64,000 nucleotides of DNA from Glutamicibacter ardleyensis (GCF_014644555.1 NZ_BMKX01000001.1:806001-870000), one strand, 5' to 3'. Shown: positions 26,791 through 35,170, counted from the stretch's first letter. Numbers and translations: made by a program. Notes: generated by a model not told the origin, from the sequence alone.

Positions 26791-27867
26791 TCAGCTCCGC
26801 GCAGGTGGCGCAGTGCTTGCTCGCACAATCATTGTCGGTGCGATCATCCGTGGACCAGACGACGCCGGATCATCATTGAGCAACTCGGCGAGCGCTGCAC
26901 GTCCCACGTCGCCAAAGGGCTGGCGCACCGTGGTCAGCTTCGGAATATAGAACTCGGCAATCTGTAAATCATCGAAGCCCACTACCGACACGTCTTCGGG
27001 AACCGATACCCCAGCTTCCCAAAAGGCCCGCAATAACCCGATGGCCAGATAATCATTGGAGGCAAAAACCGCGGTAATCTCTCCGGCCTTCACCCGTGGC
27101 GCAAGACTCACCCCCGCGTCGTAACCACTCGGGGCCAGCCAGGACTCGGCGGGAAATTCGACCGCGTCATAGCCCGCGGCCGCCATGGTCTCAGCCCATC
27201 CAACCTTGCGCTCGGTCGCGTCGAACCACCCGGTAGGTCCCGAAACGTGCACGATTTTTTGGTGTCCTAGCGAAATTAAGTGCTCGGTGGCCTGCCGCGC
27301 CCCATCGCGTTGATCAACAAACACGTAGTGCACCGGATCATTCTCCGGAACGTTCGTACGGGCGGCCACCACGACCACTGGCACCTTCAGCTTCAGTTCA
27401 TCGATGGCCTCGGTGACCTGATCATGCGGGGCGACTACCACCACGCCGTCCACACTCTGGTCGGTGAGATGGTTCAGCGCGGTGACCGCGGCACCAATGT
27501 CATAACTGTCCATGGAGGTCACCGTGACGAAATACCCTTGGGCTCGAGCCGCCGCTTCCACCGCAAGCACGGTGGACTGCGGTCCGAAGAACTCGCTGCC
27601 AATGGTCAAGATGCCGATGGTGCGCGTTTGCGCCGTGGCCAGGGCCCGGGCGGCGAGATTCCTCCGGTATCCGAGCTCTTTAATTGCCTCCAAAACCCGT
27701 ACCCGGGTGCCTTCGCGGACGTTCGGATGATCATTCAGAACCCGGGACACAGTTTGGTGGGAGACCCCGGCGACTGCTGCCACGTCCGCCATCGATGGCG
27801 GCCGGCTGGAAGAGCTCTCGGCGTCAGTCTGGTAAGTATTCACATTCGTCATTATTGCAAACCCCAC
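26791..27867 (-). CDS. LacI family transcriptional regulator (probable arabinose/galactose repressor)
   Basis: 358 residues. The LacI HTH lies at about 24-75: SMADVAAVAGVSHQTVSRVLNDHPNV and the hinge region YRRNLAARALATAQTRTIGIL. The sugar-binding domain follows with VVVVAPHDQ, VSGPTGWFDATERKVGW and VFASNDYLAIGLLRA. I prefer the GTG at 27867 because GGAGG lies 5 nt upstream; the ATG at 27852 is about 20 nt from that site. Immediately upstream of the araBDA unit; the palindromes at 26723 and 21978 are the obvious targets. It is not the GntR-type AraR of Bacillus. Confidence 0.92.
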   Translation of the reverse strand: MGFAIMTNVNTYQTDAESSSSRPPSMADVAAVAGVSHQTVSRVLNDHPNVREGTRVRVLEAIKELGYRRNLAARALATAQTRTIGILTIGSEFFGPQSTVLAVEAAARAQGYFVTVTSMDSYDIGAAVTALNHLTDQSVDGVVVVAPHDQVTEAIDELKLKVPVVVVAARTNVPENDPVHYVFVDQRDGARQATEHLISLGHQKIVHVSGPTGWFDATERKVGWAETMAAAGYDAVEFPAESWLAPSGYDAGVSLAPRVKAGEITAVFASNDYLAIGLLRAFWEAGVSVPEDVSVVGFDDLQIAEFYIPKLTTVRQPFGDVGRAALAELLNDDPASSGPRMIAPTMIVRASTAPPARS

Positions 27868-27932
27868 GAGCCCCTCCGACTATAAATTCCCATATTGCTC
27901 ACATATAGGGTTTTCGCTGTCTGAGGACACAA

Positions 27933-27968
27933 CAAGGTGCCCGCAGATATCCGTCTGCGGGCACCTTG
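27933..27968. terminator. Terminator after the permease gene
   Basis: CAAGGTGCCCGCAGA pairs perfectly over 15 bp with 27954-27968 around a 6-nt loop; TTGTTGTG follows on the minus strand. It lies between the NCS2 permease and the LacI gene. Confidence 0.85.
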
Positions 27969-28023
27969 CCGAAATTGGTATTTTCAGCCTTGTTCATCGG
28001 GCTTGTAGATAGGATTTTCGCCT

Positions 28024-29559
28024 CTAGTGCTCCGGTGTTTTGGCGACTTTGGGTACCGGCATCTGTATGGCTCCAGTCTGAATCTGCTCGAATTCTTCGG
28101 GAGTCACCACGGGAATTTCATAGCCTTCCCTATCGATGAGCTTGCCACCTTCGAAGTGATCACCCTCGATCAGTCCGCAGACCTCTTCGCGCTTCACCAA
28201 ACGCGGCGGGGCGGCGGAGAAGACCGAGGAGTTTTTGGTATTTCCCAGCTTGAACTCGTTGAACAGCAAGTTCAGCAATACCGCCATGATGGCCGCCGAG
28301 GAGATCCCCGAGTGGAAGATCGTTTCAAACCAGCTTGGGAAATTTGCATAGAAGTCAGGCTTGACGATGGGAATGCAACCGAAGGAGATGGACGCGGCCA
28401 CAATCACCAGGTTCATTCCGTCATATTTGATCTTCGACAGCGTACGGATTCCCGAGGCCGCCACGGTTCCGAACAAGACGATTCCAGCACCGCCAAGAAC
28501 TGGCGTGGGGATCGCCGCGACTACCCGTCCAAGGATTGGAAGCAGTCCAAGTACCACCAGGATTCCGCCACCGGCAGCCACAACAAAGCGGCTGGTGATC
28601 CCGGTGATTGCTACCAGCCCCACGTTCTGCGCAAAGGCAGACTGGGTGAAGGTATTAAAGATCGGGGCTACCGCCGAAGATGCCATATCTGCGCGCAGCC
28701 CGTCGGCGATACGTTTGGAATCCACGCGCGAACCGGCGATTTCACCGACCGCAAGAATGTCGGCGGTCGTCTCCGTCAAGATGACCAAGACAACGATGGT
28801 CATCGAGATGATTCCGCCGAGTTCAAAGACCGGCATTCCGAAAGCCAGCGGCTGCGGGAAGGCGAACACCGCACCGGTCCCGACATCGGAGAAGTCGGCC
28901 ATGCCAAGCAACGCGGCACCGACGGTGCCTAAAACGATCGCGATCAAGATAGACATTCGCGAGATGGCTGCGTTACCGACCTTGGACAACAGCAAGACAA
29001 GCAGCAAAGTACCGGCCGCTAAACCAATATTTGCCAATGATCCGTAGTCCTCGGCTTTAGCGTCCCCGCCCATTGCCCAGTTTGCGGCTACCGGGGTTAA
29101 CGATATGCCAATCATGGTGATCACCACGCCGGTGACCACCGGCGGGAAGTACCTGATGACCCGGGCGAAGAACGGGGCAATGAGGAAGCCGATGAGCGCC
29201 GCAACCAGCACCGCGCCGAAGACTGCCGGCAACCCTCCACCACCATTGACGATGGCGACCATGGTTGCCACGGAGGCGAAGGAGGTGCCCTGAACCAGCG
29301 GCAGTTGGGCACCGAAGAAAGGAATGCCGATAGTCTGCAGGATGGTTGCAAGCCCGCCAATGAATAGGCAGCTGGCTACCAGGAGCCCTACTTCTTCACT
29401 GCTCAGACCGGCCGCTCCACCGATGATCAGAGGTGGGGCGATAATGCCGCCATACATCGTCAATACATGCTGAAGCCCGTAAGCCAACGACTTCCCAATG
29501 GGTAATTTAGCGTCTTCCGGGCGTGCTGCTTTGATAGATTCGTTGTGTGTAGCGCTCAA
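28024..29559 (-). CDS. NCS2-family nucleobase permease, probable urate/xanthine permease
   Basis: 511-residue membrane protein with about 14 hydrophobic segments and a hydrophilic C-terminal tail. NCS2 marks: QTIGIPFFGAQLPLVQGTSFAS (split about residue 70-90), LTETTADILAVGEI with the conserved acidic residue of TM8, and TQSAFAQNVGLVAITGITSR, the family's N-V-G-L motif. Urate is the likely substrate because the gene follows uricase on the same strand; xanthine is possible too. A hairpin at 29587-29626 between uricase and this gene may dampen read-through. Confidence 0.92.
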   Translation of the reverse strand: MSATHNESIKAARPEDAKLPIGKSLAYGLQHVLTMYGGIIAPPLIIGGAAGLSSEEVGLLVASCLFIGGLATILQTIGIPFFGAQLPLVQGTSFASVATMVAIVNGGGGLPAVFGAVLVAALIGFLIAPFFARVIRYFPPVVTGVVITMIGISLTPVAANWAMGGDAKAEDYGSLANIGLAAGTLLLVLLLSKVGNAAISRMSILIAIVLGTVGAALLGMADFSDVGTGAVFAFPQPLAFGMPVFELGGIISMTIVVLVILTETTADILAVGEIAGSRVDSKRIADGLRADMASSAVAPIFNTFTQSAFAQNVGLVAITGITSRFVVAAGGGILVVLGLLPILGRVVAAIPTPVLGGAGIVLFGTVAASGIRTLSKIKYDGMNLVIVAASISFGCIPIVKPDFYANFPSWFETIFHSGISSAAIMAVLLNLLFNEFKLGNTKNSSVFSAAPPRLVKREEVCGLIEGDHFEGGKLIDREGYEIPVVTPEEFEQIQTGAIQMPVPKVAKTPEH

Positions 29560-29586
29560 GGCTGACCTCCTACGTCAGTCGCTGCC

Positions 29587-29626
29587 AAAAGGGTGTACCG
29601 GTGTACCAGCACTGGCACACCCTTTT
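29587..29626. terminator. Hairpin between uricase and permease genes
   Basis: AAAAGGGTGT pairs with ACACCCTTTT over 10 bp; on the minus strand the stem ends in TTTT. It is 10 bp after the uricase stop and could terminate or attenuate transcription into the permease gene. Confidence 0.65.
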
Positions 29627-29635
29627 CACGTCGAG

Positions 29636-30559
29636 TTAGATAAATGCAGGGATATTAGCCCAGACCGGATGGTTAGCCTCGGTGCCCTCACGGGTGACGG
29701 TCGCTTCGATCAGCCCATAGGGACGATCAGCAGCAAAGAACACTTCATTCGGGTTGTCCTGCCCAAAAACATCAAGGTCCACCAGGAAGTGATGCTTGTT
29801 TGGCAAGGACATCTTGATTTCAGCGATTTCTGGATGTGCCTCCAGAACCGCTTGACCCATGTTGTACATGCTCTGCTGCAGAGCATAGGAGTGAGTGAGC
29901 GCAAACTGCGTCAGCAGCAAGGATCGCACCGACGCGTACACGGCATCAAAATCGATGCCGGCGGACACAGCTTCCGGGGTGTAGCGCCAACGGGCGGTGA
30001 CATCGGTGGCGAGAATTCGTTCGGTGGTGCCCTTGAGTGTGGTGTATTTATCCACCGGGAACCCATGGAATTCACTGCCGGTGGACTTCAAAACCGTCAG
30101 GTCTTCCAGTCCTGCAACGATACATTTTTCACCATTTTCGGCAATTTCTAAGACCGCGGTGCGGACCTCGGACTTGTTCTGTGAAAACGCGTGATCATGG
30201 TCGTTGATCCGGTCCCAGAAGAATTGTTGTGCGGCCCAGCGTCCTCCGGTCACCCAATCGAATTTGCTGGTGAAGTGTTCGCCGAGTCGAACCAGAAACT
30301 CTTCTGGTGAAGCCACTCCATCACGGGCCAAGCCGTATACGGTGTTTTTCTGAGTGTCGGTGGCGACCACATGGGCGTTGTCGCCATCGGTATGGGCGGC
30401 GGCGAAGTCTCCGTGCAGTTGACTGGTGACGTTTAGATCTTGGATCTGATGACGGTCGGTGTCTCGGGTGATCTTCACCAGGTGGACTTCAGCTTTACCG
30501 TACTGGTTGCTTCCTAGGACGATTTTGGTTCCGGCTGGGGCCTTAATTTGTGCGGTCAT
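29636..30559 (-). CDS. uox: Urate oxidase (cofactor-free uricase)
   Basis: Oxidises urate with O2 to 5-hydroxyisourate. The 307-residue tandem T-fold protein has the usual length. Landmarks: VLGSNQYGKAEVHLVKI, the active-site Thr region VVATDTQKNTVYGLA (about 67-81), NKSEVRTAVLEIAENG, LKSTGSEFHGFPVDKYTTL, and the second-half LLTQFALTHSYALQQSMY with MSLPNKHHFLVDL, carrying the catalytic His/Asn. The ATG at 30559 has GAGGAAG upstream and starts 4 nt after uraH; earlier in-frame starts lie inside uraH. Confidence 0.96.
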   Translation of the reverse strand: MTAQIKAPAGTKIVLGSNQYGKAEVHLVKITRDTDRHQIQDLNVTSQLHGDFAAAHTDGDNAHVVATDTQKNTVYGLARDGVASPEEFLVRLGEHFTSKFDWVTGGRWAAQQFFWDRINDHDHAFSQNKSEVRTAVLEIAENGEKCIVAGLEDLTVLKSTGSEFHGFPVDKYTTLKGTTERILATDVTARWRYTPEAVSAGIDFDAVYASVRSLLLTQFALTHSYALQQSMYNMGQAVLEAHPEIAEIKMSLPNKHHFLVDLDVFGQDNPNEVFFAADRPYGLIEATVTREGTEANHPVWANIPAFI

Positions 30560-30563
30560 GACT

Positions 30564-30920
30564 CTAACTTCCTCGGTACGTGGAATATGCAAACGGGCTG
30601 ATAAGAAGGGGTACGTGGTAATGCTCGGCAACGTCAGAAACGTAAAATTCGATGCTTACCGCGGGGAAGAAAGTTTCCGTTCCCTGCTTCCCGAAATAGT
30701 CACCGGTTTCAAAGGAGATCCGGTAGCGGCCTATTTCAACCTGAGTCGGTCCAAGATGCTTAATGCGTCCGTCCGCATCGGTGATCTGGGATCCGATTTC
30801 TTGCCAGCCGGATGCCGAATTGGCTTCCAGCGTGGCCTTAACACCAGAGGCAGGCCTCCCGGTCCCGGTGTCGAGAATATGGGTGGTGATGTGACTGCGT
30901 TCCGCGGTCTGTTCATCCAT
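30564..30920 (-). CDS. uraH: 5-hydroxyisourate hydrolase (transthyretin-like)
   Basis: Hydrolyses 5-hydroxyisourate to OHCU, the second step of urate degradation. 118 residues of the transthyretin-related family: ITTHILDTGTGRPASGV near the start with the catalytic His, and the diagnostic C-terminal tetrapeptide YRGS. FFPAVSIEFYV and HYHVPLLISPFAYSTYRGS are typical. AAGGAG lies 8 nt before the ATG. Sits between uraD and uricase in the operon. Confidence 0.96.
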   Translation of the reverse strand: MDEQTAERSHITTHILDTGTGRPASGVKATLEANSASGWQEIGSQITDADGRIKHLGPTQVEIGRYRISFETGDYFGKQGTETFFPAVSIEFYVSDVAEHYHVPLLISPFAYSTYRGS

Positions 30921-30949
30921 GGAGTACTCCTTAGTTCAAAGGGGTGGCT

Positions 30950-31444
30950 TTAGTTGCTGATGGCATTTTCTAGCCGTAGCAGCGCAATGGCGCTTAGTTG
31001 CTCAGCTACTTCGCGCGCTTCAATGTCATCGGCATTACCCAAACGGCGTTCGCATTCGCTCAGGATTTCGGCACTGCTTCGGCCGGCGGCACGGATGAGG
31101 AATACCCGGTTAAATCGGGCTTCGTAGGCTCGGTTAGCCGCGGAAAGCTGAGCGGTAATGTCGTCGTTCAGCTGCAGGTCCGCTTGTTCACCACGCGAAA
31201 GGTGGGCTTCGGCCGAGTTCCCATCGGCTCGTTCACCGATCCTTGGATGGTGGGCCAACGCGGCGGTGGTTTCTGCTTCGTTCAGGGATTGGGCACTTCG
31301 ATAACCTGTTGCAAGTAATTCATCGTTACTTGAGTAGGGACGAGATGCGACGATGTCGTTGATCCAACGCTCCACATCGAGGCATGGGCGCAGAATCGCT
31401 GCGGCCTGCCCCTGAGAGAGGTTGTTAAAGTCTTCGAGGTTCAT
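30950..31444 (-). CDS. uraD: OHCU decarboxylase
   Basis: Decarboxylates 2-oxo-4-hydroxy-4-carboxy-5-ureidoimidazoline to (S)-allantoin. The 164-residue protein has the catalytic LAHHPRIGE motif (about 65-73), LSRGEQADL, and ARFNRVFLIRAAGRSSAEIL, all diagnostic. The ATG at 31444 is the family start (MNLEDFN); the TTG ten codons upstream is unlikely, although the ribosome site for the ATG is weak. First gene of the urate operon; operator-like sites lie 85-120 bp upstream. Confidence 0.94.
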   Translation of the reverse strand: MNLEDFNNLSQGQAAAILRPCLDVERWINDIVASRPYSSNDELLATGYRSAQSLNEAETTAALAHHPRIGERADGNSAEAHLSRGEQADLQLNDDITAQLSAANRAYEARFNRVFLIRAAGRSSAEILSECERRLGNADDIEAREVAEQLSAIALLRLENAISN

Positions 31445-31527
31445 TGGGTGATCAGCTCTTTTCTTACACCACAATCCGGCGGCTGAACACCCTTACCACC
31501 GACGACTTATCGGCTTCGACTCGATGT

Positions 31528-31563
31528 TTTTGGATCGTGGAATCTTCGTTCCACTACTGTAAT
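31528..31563. promoter_or_regulatory. Two operator-like half-palindromes before the urate operon
   Basis: TTTTGGATCGTGGAA (31528-31542) is 14 of 15 identical to the site at 9771 near the IclR gene. TTCCACTACTGTAAT (31549-31563) supplies a converging half-site. Together they lie about 85-120 bp upstream of uraD and are probable binding sites of the same regulator. Confidence 0.6.
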
Positions 31564-31718
31564 CCAACTCACACCACTCCCGTCAAGTGGTTTTGCAAAG
31601 CTATTTTTTGAAGTGTGATTTATTGCCCGGAATTTCGGTCGGAAGAAGTTTTTAGGCGCAAACCCTTGCCAACACTCCAGCTACCCAGAGATACTGGTTC
31701 CGTACAACAAAAACAAAC

Positions 31719-31733
31719 TTCCATATTGTGGAA
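31719..31733. promoter_or_regulatory. Palindromic operator-like site before the small ORF
   Basis: TTCCATATTGTGGAA has perfect TTCCA/TGGAA arms around five bases. It lies 27 bp upstream of the small ORF's ATG and is the most symmetric copy of the motif in the window. Confidence 0.65.
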
Positions 31734-31760
31734 TGAATAGATTCAAGAAGGAGGGTCGCC

Positions 31761-31943
31761 ATGACCGCCAACCAGCCGGCCAGCATCAACTACTCACCCA
31801 AGGAAGCGCGGGTCCTCAGCGCGACCACAGCACTGCAAACGGGAATGTTCCAGCCAATTGAAAACCTAGATCCAGATATGTCCCCACGGCCTCGAATCAA
31901 CCCTTCCGCGCCAACCTTTTTTGATCGTTTGCTGCGCAGGTAA
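31761..31943 (+). CDS. Small protein (60 aa) divergent from the urate operon
   Basis: Opens with an ATG behind GGAGG at 7 nt spacing, has an operator-like palindrome just upstream, and ends 30 bp before a 16-bp terminator stem; the complete transcription unit argues for a real gene. The product begins MTANQPASINYSPKEARVL, has no membrane segment or cysteine, is Pro-rich in the middle and ends in a basic amphipathic FFDRLLRR. I recognise no family. The shared regulatory motif ties it to purine/ureide catabolism by inference. Confidence 0.65.
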   Translation: MTANQPASINYSPKEARVLSATTALQTGMFQPIENLDPDMSPRPRINPSAPTFFDRLLRR

Positions 31944-31972
31944 CACCCACCCACCTCGTGGGCCACGAACAG

Positions 31973-32014
31973 CGCAAAGACCATGCTCCGGAGGCGCCGA
32001 GCATGGTCTTTGCG
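31973..32014. terminator. Strong bidirectional terminator
   Basis: CGCAAAGACCATGCTC and its perfect complement form a 16-bp stem with a 10-nt loop. It ends both the small ORF and the convergent TetR gene. Confidence 0.88.
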
Positions 32015-32026
32015 TGCTTTAACGGG

Positions 32027-32689
32027 CTAAATGAACGTGGGATCTACCGTTGTCACCATAAAATCGGCGCGCTGCGTACTTGGAGCAGAAATCATGCCCA
32101 CGCAGGTATCCAGTAAGAAATAGCCAACCGCCAACCAGTCAGCCTGCTCAGCACCCTCGTGGATGCGCTGCTCATATTGACTGCTAATCCCAAGCACCAG
32201 ATGCCCCATGATCCCGGACCGGGCGCGCAGAACTGCCGCAGGGATCCCCTCCAGCTGTTGGGCGGTACGCAGATTGAGCCGCTCAATATCCTCGCCGTGC
32301 AATATCGAATCGGTCAGCAGCCGACCCACCGAGGGAACCGTGCGGACTTGGAAAAGGAACCTGGCTCGCCAGCTAGGCGCCGGCAGCTGACCCAGGTGCT
32401 CAAGCCATGGCAGGATGCGGCAAGCGAGGACCTCGCGAAGCCCCGCCTCTTCTCCCAGTTCGGCCACCAGCTGCTGCCGCCGCGCATCAATCGGCAGAAC
32501 CGAGCGTTCGATCAACGCACGCAGCAGGCCATCACGGCTCCCGAAATGATAGGCAATCGCCGAGTGGTTGGCGGTGCCTGCGTGCTCGGTAATCCGCCTG
32601 CTGGATACCGCGTCAATGCCATGGCAGGCATAAAGCTCTTCGGCGGCGTCAAGCAGGACTTCCCGCGCCCGTTCACTGTGCCCACTCAT
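32027..32689 (-). CDS. TetR/AcrR family transcriptional regulator
   Basis: 220 residues. The HTH is at about 8-55: ILLDAAEELYACHG-like helix one, then SSRRITEHAGTANHSAIAYHFGSRDGLLRA (shown in part), with the YHFG turn typical of TetR proteins. The C-terminal helical domain has LGISSQYEQRIHEG. I start at the ATG at 32689 with GGGGA 6 nt upstream. Divergent from the large duplicated membrane protein; a 20-bp palindrome in between is its likely operator. Confidence 0.9.
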   Translation of the reverse strand: MSGHSERAREVLLDAAEELYACHGIDAVSSRRITEHAGTANHSAIAYHFGSRDGLLRALIERSVLPIDARRQQLVAELGEEAGLREVLACRILPWLEHLGQLPAPSWRARFLFQVRTVPSVGRLLTDSILHGEDIERLNLRTAQQLEGIPAAVLRARSGIMGHLVLGISSQYEQRIHEGAEQADWLAVGYFLLDTCVGMISAPSTQRADFMVTTVDPTFI

Positions 32690-32764
32690 CAAATTCCCCG
32701 GCCTCTCATGGTCCCACCATCGCACGGCGGCTCAATGGTGATCCTCACCTCGTTCATTATACGT

Positions 32765-32784
32765 TTTACGCCATGTGGCGTAAA
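32765..32784. promoter_or_regulatory. TetR-type palindromic operator
   Basis: TTTACGCCA-TG-TGGCGTAAA is a perfect inverted repeat with 9-bp arms, in the 128-bp gap between the TetR gene and the membrane-protein gene. It is well placed to control both. Confidence 0.8.
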
Positions 32785-32817
32785 TTAGTTGAAAGATAAC
32801 AACTAATAGTCTGATTC

Positions 32818-35064
32818 ATGCAGGAGTCCGCACGTTTGAGCAATCCCCCAGAAGTCACCGATCCTCCGGCCGAGAGCAGAAAGTCCAAACGCAAACAGAA
32901 GCCCGGCCTGGATCCCGTAGCCGCTGCGGCGAAACGTTCCAGGATCGAAAAAATCGCCCGCACCGTCATGGTCTTCCTGATGCCACTGATGATCGTGGGC
33001 ATGATGATCCTTGGCTACCTGGGGGCCATGCACCATCAATCGGCCAAGGATATGCCGGTCGTCGTCGCCGGCTCCAACTTAACCAAGGTCGCCGACCTCG
33101 CTCAAGAATTAAGCGACGCTGACCCGGGGGCCCTGGAGATCACCCGACTCGGTTCCGCCCTTGAAGCCCGCGAAATGGTGTACGACCGCCAGGCCTCGGC
33201 CGCCGTAGTACTGGACGGAAAAACCGCCACGCTCTACACCGCCTCGGGGGCCGGCGCCTCGGCGGCCAGCACGGCGAGCGCCGCCATCACTCCGGTGCTG
33301 CTCGGCGCGGACCTGAAGGTAGTATCCGAAGATCTCGCGCCGCTGCCAGAGAATGACATGTCGGGCCTCGGCGCGATGTTCCTCGCCACCGCCATGATCA
33401 CCGCCGGTTATATGCCGTGGTCCATGGTGCTCTCCAATTCCCCAGAGCTGCTGCACTTCCGCCGTTCGGTTCCGCTACTTGCCGGCTGGTCCATCATCAT
33501 TTCCGCTCTGGGCGCGCTGATCACCGGCCCCATTCTGGGCGTCTTGCAGGGATCTGACGTGGTTCCCGTCATGGGAACGCTGGCCCTGGGCGTGTTTGCC
33601 GTCGGTTCGATCCATCTGCTCTTCACTCGGCTCTTCGGAGCCATGGCAGTGATCCCGGGGATGCTGGTCCTGATGGTGCTGGGTCAACCAGCCTCGAATA
33701 TGGGCATGTCGGTCTACTCCCTGCCGTCTATCTTTCCGTTTCTGCACTCTTTCCTGCCCATGCCCGCACTGGGCGAAGCGCTGCGTTCGATCATGTACTT
33801 CGAGGGCAACGGCGCAACCAAACATCTCTTGATGCTCGCACTGGGCGCGGTGGCGGGTCTAGTATTGACCGTGCTGTGGGATACCCGGAAGCACGCGCGA
33901 GGCAAGAGCGCGATTCCCACCAGCATCAATATTGCGTCCTTGCACGGTGGCCCGCGTCCCAAAAAGAAATTCTGGCGTTACGTCTCGCTGGTGGCATTCC
34001 CACTGGGCATGATCGCCATGATGTTGACCTTCATGCTCGGCGCCATGCACGAGCCGACCCCACGCGATATGCCCGTTGCCGTGGTGGGATCCACTATGAA
34101 GCAGGCGCAGCACAGTGTGGATGGGCTCAACGAGGACCTGTCCGGCATGTTCGAGCTGACCGCCCTGGACTCGGCAGAGGATGCGGTCACCCTGATGGGC
34201 AAGCAGGACTTCGTCGCGGCCTTCGTACTGCCGGACGCAGCACACGCAGAGGCCACCTTGTACACCGCGCAGGCAGCCGGCAACGCCGCAAAGCAGGTGG
34301 TGAGCCAAGTATTTGCCCAGATCGCCGGCGCACAGGGCATGGAATTGACCCAGGCGGAACTCGCCCCGCTCCCGGAGAGTGATAATTCGGGCACCGTGGT
34401 GATGTATCTTGCCATGGGCTGGATCATGGCAGGCTTCATGGTCATCATCGTAGCCGGCACCGCCGCACCACACCTGCTGCCATTGAAGAAGCTTCTGCCA
34501 GTACTGGCGGGCTACGCGGCCTTCATGTCACTGGTGCTGTGGTTGATTGCCGGGCCGATCACCGGTGCGGTGGATGGACACTTCTGGCAACTGTTTGGCC
34601 TTGGTGTCTTGACGATTTTTGCCCTGTCGATGTTCACCGCCATCTTCAACCGACTCATCGGAATGTTCGCAATCCTTCCCACCTTGGCCGTGGCAATGTT
34701 CCTGGGCGTTCCAGCCTCGAACGCTGCGCTGTCCATCTACATGGAACCGCACATTTTCACCGTGCTGCATCAGGTCCTGCCCATGCCGGCTGCGGTCGAG
34801 GCGGCCCGTTCGATCCTGTACTTCGACGGTGCGAATCTCGGCTCGCATCTCATGGTCCTCGGACTCTGGGCGCTGGTTTCCTTCGCCGTGGTGGTCATCA
34901 TCGATTGCCTCAAACCGGTGAAAACCACCGCCCACCCGATTCCAGAAGCGGAGATTGCCGCGCTGCAAGTGGCCCCAACGCAGCCTTCCCTCCCTCCGGT
35001 GGGGCACGAAGAACTCTTCATCGAATCCGATGAAGACCGGAAGAAGGAACTGGTCAGCGTCTAA
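32818..35064 (+). CDS. Internally duplicated YhgE/Pip-like membrane protein
   Basis: 748 residues forming two homologous halves. Each has a basic cytoplasmic stretch, one membrane segment (PLMIVGMMILGYLGAMH at about 56; PLGMIAMMLTFMLGAMH at about 399), the start of an outer domain (KDMPVVVAGS / RDMPVAVVGS), LAPLPENDMSG / LAPLPESDNSG, then about five membrane segments ending in LPMPALGEALRSIMYF / LPMPAAVEAARSILYF. This is the ABC-2/YhgE-type plan, here as a covalent tandem. Role unknown; export or phage/lysis-linked functions are described for relatives. The ATG at 32818 has no ribosome site, whereas a TTG at 32836 follows AGGAG by 9 nt and may be the true start. The TetR gene is divergent. 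Confidence 0.88.
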   Translation: MQESARLSNPPEVTDPPAESRKSKRKQKPGLDPVAAAAKRSRIEKIARTVMVFLMPLMIVGMMILGYLGAMHHQSAKDMPVVVAGSNLTKVADLAQELSDADPGALEITRLGSALEAREMVYDRQASAAVVLDGKTATLYTASGAGASAASTASAAITPVLLGADLKVVSEDLAPLPENDMSGLGAMFLATAMITAGYMPWSMVLSNSPELLHFRRSVPLLAGWSIIISALGALITGPILGVLQGSDVVPVMGTLALGVFAVGSIHLLFTRLFGAMAVIPGMLVLMVLGQPASNMGMSVYSLPSIFPFLHSFLPMPALGEALRSIMYFEGNGATKHLLMLALGAVAGLVLTVLWDTRKHARGKSAIPTSINIASLHGGPRPKKKFWRYVSLVAFPLGMIAMMLTFMLGAMHEPTPRDMPVAVVGSTMKQAQHSVDGLNEDLSGMFELTALDSAEDAVTLMGKQDFVAAFVLPDAAHAEATLYTAQAAGNAAKQVVSQVFAQIAGAQGMELTQAELAPLPESDNSGTVVMYLAMGWIMAGFMVIIVAGTAAPHLLPLKKLLPVLAGYAAFMSLVLWLIAGPITGAVDGHFWQLFGLGVLTIFALSMFTAIFNRLIGMFAILPTLAVAMFLGVPASNAALSIYMEPHIFTVLHQVLPMPAAVEAARSILYFDGANLGSHLMVLGLWALVSFAVVVIIDCLKPVKTTAHPIPEAEIAALQVAPTQPSLPPVGHEELFIESDEDRKKELVSV

Positions 35065-35087
35065 CTATCCTTCTTCCATCCGTGCGT

Positions 35088-35138
35088 GCGGGCCAAAGAT
35101 CACTGCCCCAAAGGAATCCCCGGTGATCGTTGGCCCGC
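35088..35138. terminator. Hairpin between convergent genes
   Basis: GCGGGCCAA at 35088 pairs with TTGGCCCGC ending at 35138, and the inner GATCAC/GTGATC extends the stem with one mismatch. It lies between the duplicated membrane protein and the AEC transporter genes. Confidence 0.7.
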
Positions 35139-35170
35139 CTCACGCTTGTATTGAGGCGCCAGAACGTAAT

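Noticed and set aside
28027-28932. 301-codon plus-strand frame
   Set aside because: Shadow of the NCS2 permease; His/Asp/Arg-rich composition typical of antisense to membrane proteins.
33859-34473. 204-codon minus-strand frame, His/Cys/Gly-rich
   Set aside because: Antisense of the duplicated membrane protein; no ribosome site.
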